Positions 7,907-17,302 are shown, counted from the stretch's first letter. The stretch is 64,000 bases of DNA from an uncultured Dokdonia sp. (GCA_938002835.1 CALKZS010000007.1:1-64000), one strand, 5' to 3'. Notes: generated from the sequence alone by a model not told the origin. Numbers and translations are program-made.

Positions 7907-9628
7907 TTATTTCTTTATAAACTTCTGTGTCGAATTTTTTGAAGTCAAAAAGTATATGCCTGATGTTAATTGAGATACATTAATAGTTTGTGTATGAGTG
8001 TCATTTACTTCTTTTGATAATACTTTTTTTCCAGAGATGTCATATATGTTTATGGTTTTATCAGTAAGTGAGGTATTTAAAGTAAAATTTAGTGTAGTAG
8101 ATACTGGATTAGGGAATAATACAGAAATTTCTGAAGTAGTTGTGACTTCATCTATGTTTAGAACGTTACCTCCTTCTTCTACAGTGATAATTTGATTTAT
8201 AGTTGCATCTTCTATAATATCAACTGTTCCAGAAGGCCAAGTTACTGTGATTGCATCTACAGTAGTCGCAGCACCTATTCCAAAATGAGTTAGTAAAGAG
8301 TTTTGAGTTCCATAACTTTCTCCAGCTCGTACTTCACGTACTTGGGTTCCCCAATTGCCATCAATCTCTACACGTGCTCCAATACCATTACTATTGCTTT
8401 CAATTCCTTCTAAGTCAATTTTGATCCAGTTGTTAGTATTTCCTTCATTCATAAATAGTTTATCTGTAATACTTGTGGGAGTATTAAACCCAGCTGCATA
8501 TCCAGCAATAAAATCTATAAAACCATCATTATTTAAATCTCCTACAGCACCGCTTTGTATTTGATTATTAGAAGGAAATGGGTCTGTGATTGCTGTAAAT
8601 GTTTTATCACCATTATTTAATAATAGTTGGTGACTACCATCTCTAGTAGTTAAAATAATATCAATAAAGGTATCATTGTCAAAATCTTCCATCATTACTT
8701 GTATACCTAATCCTAAGGCATCTAACTCATTAATAACACCAGAAGTTTCTGTAATGTCTGTAAAAGTGCCATTACCATTGTTTTCATAAATAATACTTCT
8801 TTCAAAGTGATTAATCATTATGACATCAAAATCACCATCATTGTCAATGTCTTCAAAGTTAGTAGCCCAAGTTTGTTTTCTAGGACGTAGTCCAGCAGTT
8901 TCGGCTACTTCTGTAAAGTTATTATTACCATCATTTTGATATAATACATTTAGACGCCTAGGGTCATCAGGGTTACCTTGAGCAGATAGTCTACATTTTG
9001 ATATATAAAGATCAATATCACCATCATTATCATAGTCTGTCCAGATAGAGCCATAGTTTCCAGAATTATTAGAATCTCCGGCAGTTACAGCATTAATCAG
9101 ATCAAGATTGTAGGTAAATGTACCATCTCCGTTATTTGTATACGGAGAAGAAATTCCATCATCGTGACACGCAAAATAGTCAATAGCGCCATCGTTATTA
9201 ATGTCTATAAAATTTGTGTTTTGTACAAAAATGCTTGGGCCTCCTAAGTTTTCTGCTGTAAATGCTGTTCCATCATCATTAGCTTTTATTATTTGTATAC
9301 CATTATAAGCACCCCCTAATATGATATCATTAAATCCATTTTTATCTACATCAGCAATTGAAAGTCCCCAAGGACTTGGCACTTGACCAATTACAAGTAT
9401 ATTGAAGTTTCCGTCGGTTTGTTGATATTCTATCTGGAGATTTGTACTATTATCAAGACGTATGATATCATCTAATTGATCGTCATTCATATCTACAACA
9501 GCAAGCGTAACACCACTTGTTAGATTAGGATTTTCTAAAAGAGTAGAAGCATCTGTGAAGGTTATTTGCGCTTTCGCGAAAGCGAAAAAAAGAAAAAAAA
9601 TGAGAGATAATAGAAGTTTTGATTTCAT
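7907..9628 (-). CDS. FG-GAP/VCBS repeat protein with ASPIC/UnbV domain and T9SS sorting signal
   Basis: This 573-residue secreted protein starts with a signal peptide (about residues 1-20, ending FAFAKA before Gln21). It continues with six or more FG-GAP/VCBS repeats rich in DxDxDGxxD calcium-binding loops (for example NFEDIDNDGDFDVIMINHFE). Near 400-470 comes an ASPIC/UnbV (CRTAC1-like) domain with VRAGESYGTQNSLLTHFGIG. The last 80 residues (LFPNPVSTTLNFTL to FIKK) are a type A T9SS C-terminal domain, so the protein is probably exported through the outer membrane and anchored at the surface. A palindrome copy encodes the end of its signal peptide. It follows the amidohydrolase gene by 26 bases. 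Ligand unknown. Confidence 0.88.
   Translation of the reverse strand: MKSKLLLSLIFFLFFAFAKAQITFTDASTLLENPNLTSGVTLAVVDMNDDQLDDIIRLDNSTNLQIEYQQTDGNFNILVIGQVPSPWGLSIADVDKNGFNDIILGGAYNGIQIIKANDDGTAFTAENLGGPSIFVQNTNFIDINNDGAIDYFACHDDGISSPYTNNGDGTFTYNLDLINAVTAGDSNNSGNYGSIWTDYDNDGDIDLYISKCRLSAQGNPDDPRRLNVLYQNDGNNNFTEVAETAGLRPRKQTWATNFEDIDNDGDFDVIMINHFERSIIYENNGNGTFTDITETSGVINELDALGLGIQVMMEDFDNDTFIDIILTTRDGSHQLLLNNGDKTFTAITDPFPSNNQIQSGAVGDLNNDGFIDFIAGYAAGFNTPTSITDKLFMNEGNTNNWIKIDLEGIESNSNGIGARVEIDGNWGTQVREVRAGESYGTQNSLLTHFGIGAATTVDAITVTWPSGTVDIIEDATINQIITVEEGGNVLNIDEVTTTSEISVLFPNPVSTTLNFTLNTSLTDKTINIYDISGKKVLSKEVNDTHTQTINVSQLTSGIYFLTSKNSTQKFIKK
9570..9583. repeat. GCTTTCGCGAAAGC palindrome, copy 4 (in a signal peptide)
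   Basis: Exact copy inside the FG-GAP protein gene. It encodes Ala-Phe-Ala-Lys-Ala exactly at the predicted signal peptidase I site. Confidence 0.9.
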
Positions 9629-9654
9629 AATATTTGATTAGTTAGTTAAATTTT

Positions 9655-11082
9655 TTAATTCTGGTTTATTGGCGGCGGTCCATCAGGAACTACTGCTTCG
9701 TACACTACATCACCTTTACGTTCTTTATATTCTTCTTTCACTTTATTTAGTAGCTGTTTATCTTCAAATAGATCTAGCATTGTCATACTCATCGCTTTGC
9801 TAGCATAAGTCATTCCTTTATGCCCTATAGACATACCGCCACAGGCTACAACAGCCCAAGAATGCCAAGGGGTATCTTTTGGGGCAGTAGTTACTCTTAA
9901 ATTTATATTAGGAACATTCCAACTTACATCTCCTACATCTGTGCTTCCGCCACCAGGATGCTCTTTAGTATCTTCTAGAGGAGTGATCTCACTATCCATC
10001 CCCACTTGTGGTTTATTAGTTACCTCTTGTATTTTTTTTCCAAAAGTGATTTCTTCTTCGGTATATGTGATAGGTCCTAAAAGTTCAAGATTTTTTTGCA
10101 TCGCCTCACCACCAGCTCTGTTTACTAATACTTCATAAATACCAGAAATGAGTGATACTTTATAATCTACATTTGCCATAATAGCTGCGCCTTCTGCCAT
10201 TTTTTGTAAATGTTCATATACTGGTTTTAAGCCTTCACGTTTTGTGTCTCTAGCACGCATCCAGAGTCTAGAATAATCTGGAACTACATTTACTACTTGT
10301 CCTCCATCTTGTATATGGTAATGCATACGAACGGTAGGTTTTACGTGTTCACGATAATAATTTACACCCGTAGTATATAATTCTAAGGCATCTGATGCAG
10401 AACGACCATTCCAAGGATCGGCACTGGCGTGAGCTGCTTGGCCAAAAAATTCTATTTTAAAATCTACTAAAGCTAGTGAACTTTGCACATCTGATTTTGT
10501 AGCGGCAGATGGATGCCAGCTTACGTTTGCATCTACATCATCCCAAATGCCTTCACGAACCATCCATATTTTTCCAAAGTATTTTTCTTCAGAAGGTGTT
10601 CCCATAAATTTTACAGTTCCTTGTATGGTACCAGCTTCTATTTGTTCTTTAATAGCAATAGCTGCTCCTAGACTTGCTGCGCCAAAAAGGTTATGACCAC
10701 AGCCGTGACCAGATTCTCCTTCTATAATAGGACTCTTTATGGGTTTAGTTTTTTGAGATAATCCTGGTAATGCATCAAATTCTCCTAAGACACTTATCAC
10801 AGGACTTCCAGATCCATAGGTAGCTACAAAAGCAGTAGGCATTCCTGCAACACCACGTTCTACTGTAAATCCTTGTTTTTCGGCATAATCTGCTAATGCT
10901 TTAGAAGATTGAGTTTCCTCAAAAGCAGTTTCTGCAAGTTTCCAAATATCATCAGATATTTTAATGAGAGCTGCTTCGTGTTTTTCTACAGAAGCGATTA
11001 CTGCTTTTTTATTTTTAGATATTTTTTGAGCATACGTTTGTAATGAGAGTAGCGTCATCAATAGAAGTGTAGTATGTTTCAT
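9655..11082 (-). CDS. Secreted M20-family amidohydrolase (AbgB-like)
   Basis: This 475-residue protein has a signal peptide (MKHTTLLLMTLLSLQTYAQ) and an M20 peptidase/amidohydrolase body. Motifs seen are SVLGEFDALPGLSQ, GHGCGHNLFGAASLGAA and FMGTPSEEKYFGKIWMV in the catalytic part. The dimerisation insert contains GQAAHASADPWNGRSASDAL, and the last metal region is GGGSTDVGDVSWNVP. These match p-aminobenzoyl-glutamate hydrolase subunit B and related M20D amidohydrolases, which cleave amide bonds using a two-metal centre. Export to the periplasm suggests a scavenging role, and the true substrate is unknown. It is followed by the T9SS protein after 26 bases, probably on one transcript. Confidence 0.85.
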   Translation of the reverse strand: MKHTTLLLMTLLSLQTYAQKISKNKKAVIASVEKHEAALIKISDDIWKLAETAFEETQSSKALADYAEKQGFTVERGVAGMPTAFVATYGSGSPVISVLGEFDALPGLSQKTKPIKSPIIEGESGHGCGHNLFGAASLGAAIAIKEQIEAGTIQGTVKFMGTPSEEKYFGKIWMVREGIWDDVDANVSWHPSAATKSDVQSSLALVDFKIEFFGQAAHASADPWNGRSASDALELYTTGVNYYREHVKPTVRMHYHIQDGGQVVNVVPDYSRLWMRARDTKREGLKPVYEHLQKMAEGAAIMANVDYKVSLISGIYEVLVNRAGGEAMQKNLELLGPITYTEEEITFGKKIQEVTNKPQVGMDSEITPLEDTKEHPGGGSTDVGDVSWNVPNINLRVTTAPKDTPWHSWAVVACGGMSIGHKGMTYASKAMSMTMLDLFEDKQLLNKVKEEYKERKGDVVYEAVVPDGPPPINQN

Positions 11083-11263
11083 TTAGAGTGTTTAGGTGTT
11101 TTAAAGATACATATTTATCTTTTTCTATTATGAAACAAGTTGTTATAGCTTATTATAACAAAATGGAACTAGCAATAAATACTCTAGAAAAACATTGTAA
11201 AACATTTTATACTATGCCCAAAGCTTCGGTTACATATAAAATAAGGTCGGTTAATTTAAATGA

Positions 11264-12562
11264 TTAATCTTTTAAATTATAATTAGGAACAGTAATATGT
11301 TTGACAAAAATTAACCCATCATACATTTCAGAAAACTTTTTGTTGTAAAGATTGTTTTTTTGGGGATGATACCCAGAACCACCTAAGATTAATTGTTTTG
11401 TTTTCTTGTTAAAAAAATTATAAGGAGTATCATTTAGTGCTTTATTCATATCTATAAAATAAATATCATCCTTTGCTTTAATGAGTGTCGATGCATAAGT
11501 TTTTGAAGGAGTCTCTTTTAATTCAAAAACGTGCCAAGAGGCTTTTTTGTTTTCATCAAAAATAAAACCTCTTAAGTCTCCTTTCCCAAAATCAAACCCT
11601 ACACTATAATACGCATCTGCATAATGTTCTTTTAAGTGCCTCCCTAGGTTATAAATATTGCGAGAATTATAATGAGCAAATCCATTGTTATTTATATGTT
11701 CATTATGAGCCCATATAAAAGCTTTTCCATTTGAGGAATTATTTTTCACTATTGATTTTACATTCTCAAACATTTTTAAATCTCTATCTTGAGAGTGTTG
11801 ATGTTGTATGTAATGCGTATACCCTATGAGATTATCCAATGCTCTAATTGCTGATTTGTATTCAGTATTTTCATTATTAGTTTCTTTTTGAAAATTGAGC
11901 ATTATACTCCTGACTTCATTTAATTTAGGTGTCTGAGTATCTGCCCAGTCTGTACGTTTACCATACTCAATTTTCTTATGAACACACGTATCAATTACTG
12001 AAAGTAATTCTTCATTAACCGGAATACTGTATTTTTTTACAACACTTCTTATTTCTTTATCAATATTATTGGCATTTTGAATATCCATCCCATAAAATCG
12101 AATTTGTTTATCTTCAGTTTTATCAGAATTGTAAGACCTCATCCATTGCAAAAGATGAATAACTTCTTTACAATACCAAGGATATACATCAAAATTAGAT
12201 GTGATAGCCTTAGAGTCTCCATCACCGCCACTAATCCATTCATTAATTCCTTTTTCAGAAGGATAAGAATCTTCAATTATAAAGACTTTTACGTCTTGAG
12301 ATTCTACTAAGTACTTAAAGAATTTAGTTTTGATATCAAAAAACTCTTTGCCGTGATGCGTAGCTTCTCCAAAACCAAAAATTTTAGCACTATTAAATTT
12401 TTTAGGAACATTTTTACTAAAGATTGAAAGTTGAGTGTCTGGTTGTGAGTCTTCAATTTTTATAGAATTTTCATTGATCCAGTTTATGACATCATTATTT
12501 TGCCCATATAACTGAAATAATAATATATATGTTATTAATACTAGAATTACCTTACTTTGCAT
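11264..12562 (-). CDS. Erythromycin esterase family protein, exported
   Basis: This 432-residue protein has an N-terminal signal sequence (MQSKVILVLITYILLFQLYGQ). The body contains FGFGEATHHGKEFFDIKTKF near 63-82, FIIEDSYPSEKGINEWI and AFIWAHNEHINNNG near 283-296. These carry the conserved Glu and His residues of the erythromycin esterase (EreA/EreB-like) superfamily. Known Ere enzymes open the macrolide lactone ring, but most members in environmental bacteria have unproven substrates. I would not call this a resistance gene. The length is close to EreA and EreB. It lies 76 bases upstream of the photolyase stop in the same orientation and has about 180 non-coding bases after it. Confidence 0.82.
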   Translation of the reverse strand: MQSKVILVLITYILLFQLYGQNNDVINWINENSIKIEDSQPDTQLSIFSKNVPKKFNSAKIFGFGEATHHGKEFFDIKTKFFKYLVESQDVKVFIIEDSYPSEKGINEWISGGDGDSKAITSNFDVYPWYCKEVIHLLQWMRSYNSDKTEDKQIRFYGMDIQNANNIDKEIRSVVKKYSIPVNEELLSVIDTCVHKKIEYGKRTDWADTQTPKLNEVRSIMLNFQKETNNENTEYKSAIRALDNLIGYTHYIQHQHSQDRDLKMFENVKSIVKNNSSNGKAFIWAHNEHINNNGFAHYNSRNIYNLGRHLKEHYADAYYSVGFDFGKGDLRGFIFDENKKASWHVFELKETPSKTYASTLIKAKDDIYFIDMNKALNDTPYNFFNKKTKQLILGGSGYHPQKNNLYNKKFSEMYDGLIFVKHITVPNYNLKD

Positions 12563-12638
12563 TTTGTTGGTTTTGAATATTATGACAACTTATTACAAGT
12601 AAAGTTTATTTCTCACATATTTTGACTGTTTCTAAATT

Positions 12639-13949
12639 CTAATTTACTGCCTCCTTATACACTTTCAAACATCGTTCTCTAGCCATTTTATGATCCACCA
12701 TTTTCTCAGGATAAGTAAGCTCTTGTAGGTCTGGAACCCATTTGTTGATATATTCCTTTTGTTTGTCAAACTTGTCTACTTGCGTCATTGGGTTAAAGAT
12801 GCGAAAGTAAGGAGCGGCATCTACTCCAGAACCTGCAGCCCATTGCCAGTTACCTACATTTGCACTCATATCATAATCTAGAAGTTTTTGAGCAAAATAG
12901 GCTTCGCCCCAACGCCAGTCTATGAGTAGGTGTTTGCATAAAAAGCTAGCAACAAGCATACGTACACGATTGTGCATATACCCTGTTGTATTGAGTTCTC
13001 GCATACCTGCATCTACTAATGCATATCCTGTTGTTCCATTTTTCCATTTTTCAAACTCTTCTTCATTATTGCGCCACTCTATACGGTCATATTTAGGACG
13101 AAATGATCTTTCTTTTGTATGTGGAAAATGATAGAGAATTTGCATAAAAAACTCCCGCCATATGAGTTCGTTCCAGAAAATTTCATTTTGAGAAGTGATC
13201 GCTTTTTGTACCATTTTACGAACACTCACAGTACCAAATCTCAAATGTGGCCCTAATCTAGAAGTGCCTTCCTTTGCAGGAAAATTGCGTGTGTCTTCAT
13301 AATGTTCAATGAGTGTAGGGGTTGCATCATAAGGAAGTACTTTAATGCTAGATCTTGTACATCCTATATCACTCAATGTAAGATTAGGAAGATAGGTATT
13401 AGAAATTAAGTTGTCAAAATATTGATGAGAAGGATGAAGTATAAGATCTATCGTAGGAGAGAACTTTTCTTTCCATTTATTTTTAAACGGAGTATACACA
13501 ACATAAGGTGTTCCATCGTTTTTTACGATTTCATCTTTTTCAAAAATGACCTGATCTTTATAGGTTTTTAGCGTGATATTGTGATCAGTAAGTAATGTTT
13601 TTATGCTTTCGTCTCGATCTTTTGCATAAGGTTCATAATCACGATTTATATATACCGTTTGTACATTATATTCCTTTGTTAATTGGGTAAAGATGTCTTT
13701 TGGAGTGCCGTGATATATTGCTAGCGAGCTGTTATGTTTTTCTTTTAACTCATCTCGCATTTGTTGTAAGATGTCAAAAATGAAAGTAATGCGCGCATCA
13801 TCTTTGGGTAGTTTATCAAGAATATCTTTGTCAAAAATGAATATAGGTACTACAGGAAGCTCTCCTTTAAGTGCCTCTGTAAATCCTACATTATCATCTA
13901 ATCGTAAATCACGACGAAACCAGAAAATATGTACTTTATGTTTTGACAT
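12639..13949 (-). CDS. phrB: Deoxyribodipyrimidine photolyase / cryptochrome family
   Basis: The protein is 436 residues from the chosen start (MSKHKVHIFWFRRDLRLDDN), which matches the family's usual N-terminus; an ATG at 13976 would add nine unlikely residues. The N-terminal alpha/beta antenna-binding domain is followed by a C-terminal FAD-binding domain. The latter has TSRLGPHLRFGTVSVR, WRWGEAYFAQKLLDYDMSANVGNWQW and AAPYFRIFNPMTQ. These blocks identify a class I CPD photolyase, which repairs UV-induced cyclobutane dimers with blue light. A cryptochrome-like sensory role cannot be excluded by sequence alone. It lies next to the SDR and SRPBCC genes, a grouping also known near photolyases in other Bacteroidetes. 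Confidence 0.9.
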   Translation of the reverse strand: MSKHKVHIFWFRRDLRLDDNVGFTEALKGELPVVPIFIFDKDILDKLPKDDARITFIFDILQQMRDELKEKHNSSLAIYHGTPKDIFTQLTKEYNVQTVYINRDYEPYAKDRDESIKTLLTDHNITLKTYKDQVIFEKDEIVKNDGTPYVVYTPFKNKWKEKFSPTIDLILHPSHQYFDNLISNTYLPNLTLSDIGCTRSSIKVLPYDATPTLIEHYEDTRNFPAKEGTSRLGPHLRFGTVSVRKMVQKAITSQNEIFWNELIWREFFMQILYHFPHTKERSFRPKYDRIEWRNNEEEFEKWKNGTTGYALVDAGMRELNTTGYMHNRVRMLVASFLCKHLLIDWRWGEAYFAQKLLDYDMSANVGNWQWAAGSGVDAAPYFRIFNPMTQVDKFDKQKEYINKWVPDLQELTYPEKMVDHKMARERCLKVYKEAVN

Positions 13950-14055
13950 AATCATTGTTTGACATCTAAAAAACAAATGCCCAATGATCTTTTAAGATTA
14001 GATTGAGCATCTGTATTATGTGGTTATTATACTTATTTAAAGTACCGAGTAGTAC

Positions 14056-14069
14056 GCTTTCGCGAAAGC
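14056..14069. repeat. GCTTTCGCGAAAGC palindrome, copy 5
   Basis: Exact copy in the gap after the SDR gene, about 8 bases beyond its stop codon on the minus strand. Confidence 0.9.
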
Positions 14070-14076
14070 AAAAAAA

Positions 14077-14775
14077 TTAATTCACATTAAGAGTACTCAT
14101 ACCTCCATCTACACCTATTACTTGACCGGTGATCCAACTACTATCATCACTTAATAAGAAAGCTGCAATATTTGCAATATCCTTTGCTTCACCAACACGT
14201 TTTAAAGGGTGACGTGCATCCATCATTTCACGTTTTTTATCATTGCTTAACAAGCGTTTTGCAAGCGGAGTGTCTGTAAGTGAAGGCGCAATGACATTCA
14301 CACGAAGTTTTGGAGCATATTCTGCAGCAAGTGCTTTTGCAAAACCTTCTATAGCTCCTTTTGCAGCGGCAACACTGGTGTGAAAAGGCATCCCTACTTT
14401 TACAGCCACAGTACTAAAAAAGATTAAACTCGCTTGCTCAGAATTTTTAAGATGATCTATCACTTGATGTACCACTTTGACCATACTTAAAAAATTGAGT
14501 TCTATATCTTCTCTAAATTTATCGATACTCAATGACTTAAAAGGTTTTAGGTTTATAGATCCAGGACAAAACACAAAACCATCAATACGATCTGGTAATT
14601 GGTTAGTGTCTAATGCGTCATTTGTAGTGTCGTACTCGATATAATTTACATCTAGATTTCCTAAGTTTTCATTGGTGCGAGAAGCTACATATACTGTATA
14701 CTCATTATGTAATTTGTTTGCAATTTCAAAACCAATACCGTGGCTACCCCCTATTAAAAGAATGTTTTTACTCAT
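14077..14775 (-). CDS. Short-chain dehydrogenase/reductase without the catalytic tyrosine
   Basis: This 232-residue protein has the SDR fold. The glycine-rich cofactor loop GGSHGIG is at 9-15, the acidic adenosine-site region is near 48-50, and the C-terminal GQVIGVDGGMS is typical. In the active-site segment FFSTVAVKVGMPFHTSVAAAK the usual YxxxK reads VAAAK, so Tyr is Val135, while Lys139 and a Ser at 121 are kept. It may therefore bind NAD(P)(H) without standard SDR chemistry, or use another residue. It lies 23 bases downstream of the SRPBCC gene and upstream of the photolyase, so it probably belongs to the same UV/light-associated unit. Confidence 0.87.
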   Translation of the reverse strand: MSKNILLIGGSHGIGFEIANKLHNEYTVYVASRTNENLGNLDVNYIEYDTTNDALDTNQLPDRIDGFVFCPGSINLKPFKSLSIDKFREDIELNFLSMVKVVHQVIDHLKNSEQASLIFFSTVAVKVGMPFHTSVAAAKGAIEGFAKALAAEYAPKLRVNVIAPSLTDTPLAKRLLSNDKKREMMDARHPLKRVGEAKDIANIAAFLLSDDSSWITGQVIGVDGGMSTLNVN

Positions 14776-14798
14776 AATTATACTCTTACTTATATGTT

Positions 14799-15269
14799 TT
14801 ATGGCGTTTTATAGATGCCAAAATTTTCCTCTAATGCTTTTTTACGATATGCAAATATCTCATCTAATTTAGGTTTTACAAGAAAAGGATGAACAAGTCT
14901 TCCTAAAAAACCGCCAGGGACTTTATAATCTACAATATCTTCCATTTCGACACCACCTGGAATTTCTTTTAAAAAGTGTTTGTGATGCCATAATGCATAA
15001 GGACCGTATTTTTGTTCATCTACAAAGTGAGACCCTTCTTTAACACCTACAATCTCAGTGACCCATTGCATTTTGAATTTACCAATGGGAGTGATCGTAT
15101 ATTGTATAAGTTGCCCTGTATATACAGACCTATCTGCTCCAGAGATAATATCAAAATTCATATAATCTGGAGTGATGACACTTAGATTAAGCGGATCTGA
15201 TAAAAAATCCCAAGCTTCTTTTACGGTAATGGGTAAATTTTGCTTGGTGTGTATTTGATATATTTTCAT
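14799..15269 (-). CDS. SRPBCC-family ligand-binding protein
   Basis: The chosen start (MKIYQIHTKQNLPI) gives 156 residues; an ATG at 15296 is in frame but adds nine residues not expected for the family. The sequence fits the START/Bet v1-like SRPBCC fold. It has an N-terminal helix and strand (AWDFLSDPLNLSVITPDYMNF), then GSHFVDEQKYGPYALWHHKHFL, and a C-terminal helix (LVKPKLDEIFAYRKKALEENF). Proteins of this type are often called cell-division-inhibitor-like because of fusions to SulA-like NAD-binding proteins. Here the SDR is the separate next gene. The ligand and role are unknown. Confidence 0.8.
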   Translation of the reverse strand: MKIYQIHTKQNLPITVKEAWDFLSDPLNLSVITPDYMNFDIISGADRSVYTGQLIQYTITPIGKFKMQWVTEIVGVKEGSHFVDEQKYGPYALWHHKHFLKEIPGGVEMEDIVDYKVPGGFLGRLVHPFLVKPKLDEIFAYRKKALEENFGIYKTP

Positions 15270-15342
15270 AACATTAATTGTCTTGTAAAAATACAATCAT
15301 TTTGTTTATTAATAACCACATATTGTTGAACAAAAAATAAAA

Positions 15343-16455
15343 TTATAGATCTAATGCTATTTTTTTTCCTCCTTCTTTAATAGATTGATAGATAGCTTCA
15401 ACAATTATAATATCTCTCAATCCCATACTACCAGGAACTTTATTGGGAAGACTTTTTGTGATGTGTAGTGCAAAATCATCCATTTGTAAGGCTTGTTGTC
15501 TTTTATGAGGAAATACAATTTCGTTTCCTTTAGAAGTGCGGCCGTGTAAAGGCCCATAGGTGTATGCAATATCAAGTTCAAACCATCCTTTGTCACACGA
15601 AGCATAAAGGCGATCTGCTTTAGCATTATGAGACGTAAATATGGATCCTATAGCACCGCTTGGGAATTCAAATTGAGCAGTAATAGTTTCGTCTGTATCT
15701 TTAAAATAATCAGGATTTGTACTAAACTCCTGCGCAGTAACAGAGATAGGGTTTTCTCCAGTGCCATAAAGAGCACCTTGTATAGCATATACTCCCATAT
15801 TCATTAATGCACCTCCGCCAGATAAAGCTTTGTTAAGTCTCCATTGTCCAGGATCTGGATTACCATATGAAGGATATCCTGCCTCTGTAGTTATAAAATT
15901 AATTTTGCCAAACTCTTTTTCTTTGACAATACGTTGTATTTCTTGTGTATGCGGTTCTGAGTGTAAACGATAACCTACACTTAATTTTACATTTGCTTTT
16001 TCGCAAGTATCTATAATAGCTTGACATTCTTCTGAGCTCACAGCCATAGGTTTTTCACAAATAACGTGTTTTCCAGCTTTTGCAGCTCTAATACAAAAAT
16101 CTGCGTGCATCGCATTAGGTAATACCACATATACAATGTCAATACTATCATTATGTATGATAGTATCAAAATTGTCATAATTATAAATATTCTCTTTTGG
16201 GATATTGTATTTTTCAGACCAAATGATTTCTTTTTCTGGAGTGCCTGTAACTATTCCAGCAAGGTGACAATACTTTGTTTCTTGTAAAGAAGGGGCTAGT
16301 TCATAGGTGCTATATGTTCCTAAACCTACTAAAGCAATACCTAAGCTTTTTTGATTTTCTTGATTTTCAAATGCACAAGCTAAAGGGATATTACTCACAA
16401 GTGCAATACCGCCCACTGCTTTTGATAGTTTAGTATTAAAGGCTCTTCTCTTCAT
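15343..16455 (-). CDS. Gfo/Idh/MocA family oxidoreductase
   Basis: This 370-residue protein has an N-terminal NAD(P)-binding domain with ALVGLGTYS near 41-49 and the family block GKHVICEKPMAVSSEEC near 128-144, whose EKP is the signature. A C-terminal alpha/beta substrate domain follows, with SGGGALMNMGVYAIQGALY. The closest well-known relatives are glucose-fructose oxidoreductases and sugar or inositol dehydrogenases. The first 29 residues (MKRRAFNTKLSKAVGGIALV) look like a Tat or other export signal, with RR at 3-4, so it may act in the periplasm as glucose-fructose oxidoreductase does. The substrate is not predictable. Confidence 0.85.
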   Translation of the reverse strand: MKRRAFNTKLSKAVGGIALVSNIPLACAFENQENQKSLGIALVGLGTYSTYELAPSLQETKYCHLAGIVTGTPEKEIIWSEKYNIPKENIYNYDNFDTIIHNDSIDIVYVVLPNAMHADFCIRAAKAGKHVICEKPMAVSSEECQAIIDTCEKANVKLSVGYRLHSEPHTQEIQRIVKEKEFGKINFITTEAGYPSYGNPDPGQWRLNKALSGGGALMNMGVYAIQGALYGTGENPISVTAQEFSTNPDYFKDTDETITAQFEFPSGAIGSIFTSHNAKADRLYASCDKGWFELDIAYTYGPLHGRTSKGNEIVFPHKRQQALQMDDFALHITKSLPNKVPGSMGLRDIIIVEAIYQSIKEGGKKIALDL

Positions 16456-16639
16456 CTCTTCTATTTTTTAAACTCAAAGTAAGTTAAGCATTATTCATAA
16501 GAGATAGGTAGGTCGGTCTGTAGGATAAGAATTAACGCTTAAAAATTAAAATATTAAGAGAATATTCTCAAAAAGGATTTATCTTTTTTATATGAACAGA
16601 TATTATATGTATTAATATTAGTAAGTATTATGAGATAAC

Positions 16640-17302
16640 TTAACAATCATCATCACAACATTGCTCATCTTTTACAAGTTTACAGCTCATCACAGCGAGT
16701 ATCATCCCAATAAAAGGAGCGGTGAGGTATAGCCACATAGGTTCCCATTGACCAGAGAATATAGCAGGCCCTAGAGATCTTGCTGGATTCATAGAGGCAT
16801 TAGTCATCGGTCCAGCAAACATTGCTTCAAGTAATACCACACTGCCTATGGCAATTCCAGCAATCACACCTATTTCCTTTGCACCTGTAGAAACGTTTAT
16901 AATAACAAGCATTAAAAAAAAGGATAATAATATTTCTAAAACAAATGCTCTATAATGATCAAAAGAAGGAACGGTACTTCCTAACAACTCACTGTCTGGA
17001 AATAGAAACCATAAGATTGCTCCTGCAAGCACAGCACCAAATACTTGGGAAATAATATATTTAGGAACCTCTCGCCAGGCAAACTTCTTTGCATAAGCAA
17101 AAGCAAGAGTAACAGCAGGGTTAAAGTGTGCTCCAGAAATATCTCCAAAAGCATAAATCATTCCCATAACTATAAGTCCCCAAGTAATCGCTACACCAGG
17201 ATGTGTAATTGTTCCATTAGTGATTTCGTTTACAGCCATAGCTCCACAGCCACAAAAAACCATAGAAAAAGTGCCAATTGTTTCGGCGATATAACGCTTC
17301 AT
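16640..17302 (-). CDS. MIP-family channel (aquaporin) with Cys/Asp-rich tail
   Basis: This 220-residue inner-membrane channel has six predicted membrane segments and the two NPA half-helices of the major intrinsic protein family, in SGAHFNPAVTLAFAY and TNASMNPARSLGPAI. The second NPA is followed by the selectivity-filter Arg. The short length fits aquaporins better than glycerol facilitators, and glycerol or small-solute transport cannot be excluded. The C-terminus ends KDEQCCDDDC, an unusual cytoplasmic tail that could bind metal. It is a single gene, divergent from the DUF2911 gene, with 132 bases between. Confidence 0.88.
   Translation of the reverse strand: MKRYIAETIGTFSMVFCGCGAMAVNEITNGTITHPGVAITWGLIVMGMIYAFGDISGAHFNPAVTLAFAYAKKFAWREVPKYIISQVFGAVLAGAILWFLFPDSELLGSTVPSFDHYRAFVLEILLSFFLMLVIINVSTGAKEIGVIAGIAIGSVVLLEAMFAGPMTNASMNPARSLGPAIFSGQWEPMWLYLTAPFIGMILAVMSCKLVKDEQCCDDDC

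Noticed and set aside
11264..12562. Calling the erythromycin-esterase-like gene a resistance determinant
   Set aside because: It is a chromosomal, exported family member in an ordinary context. The family is mostly of unknown substrate.
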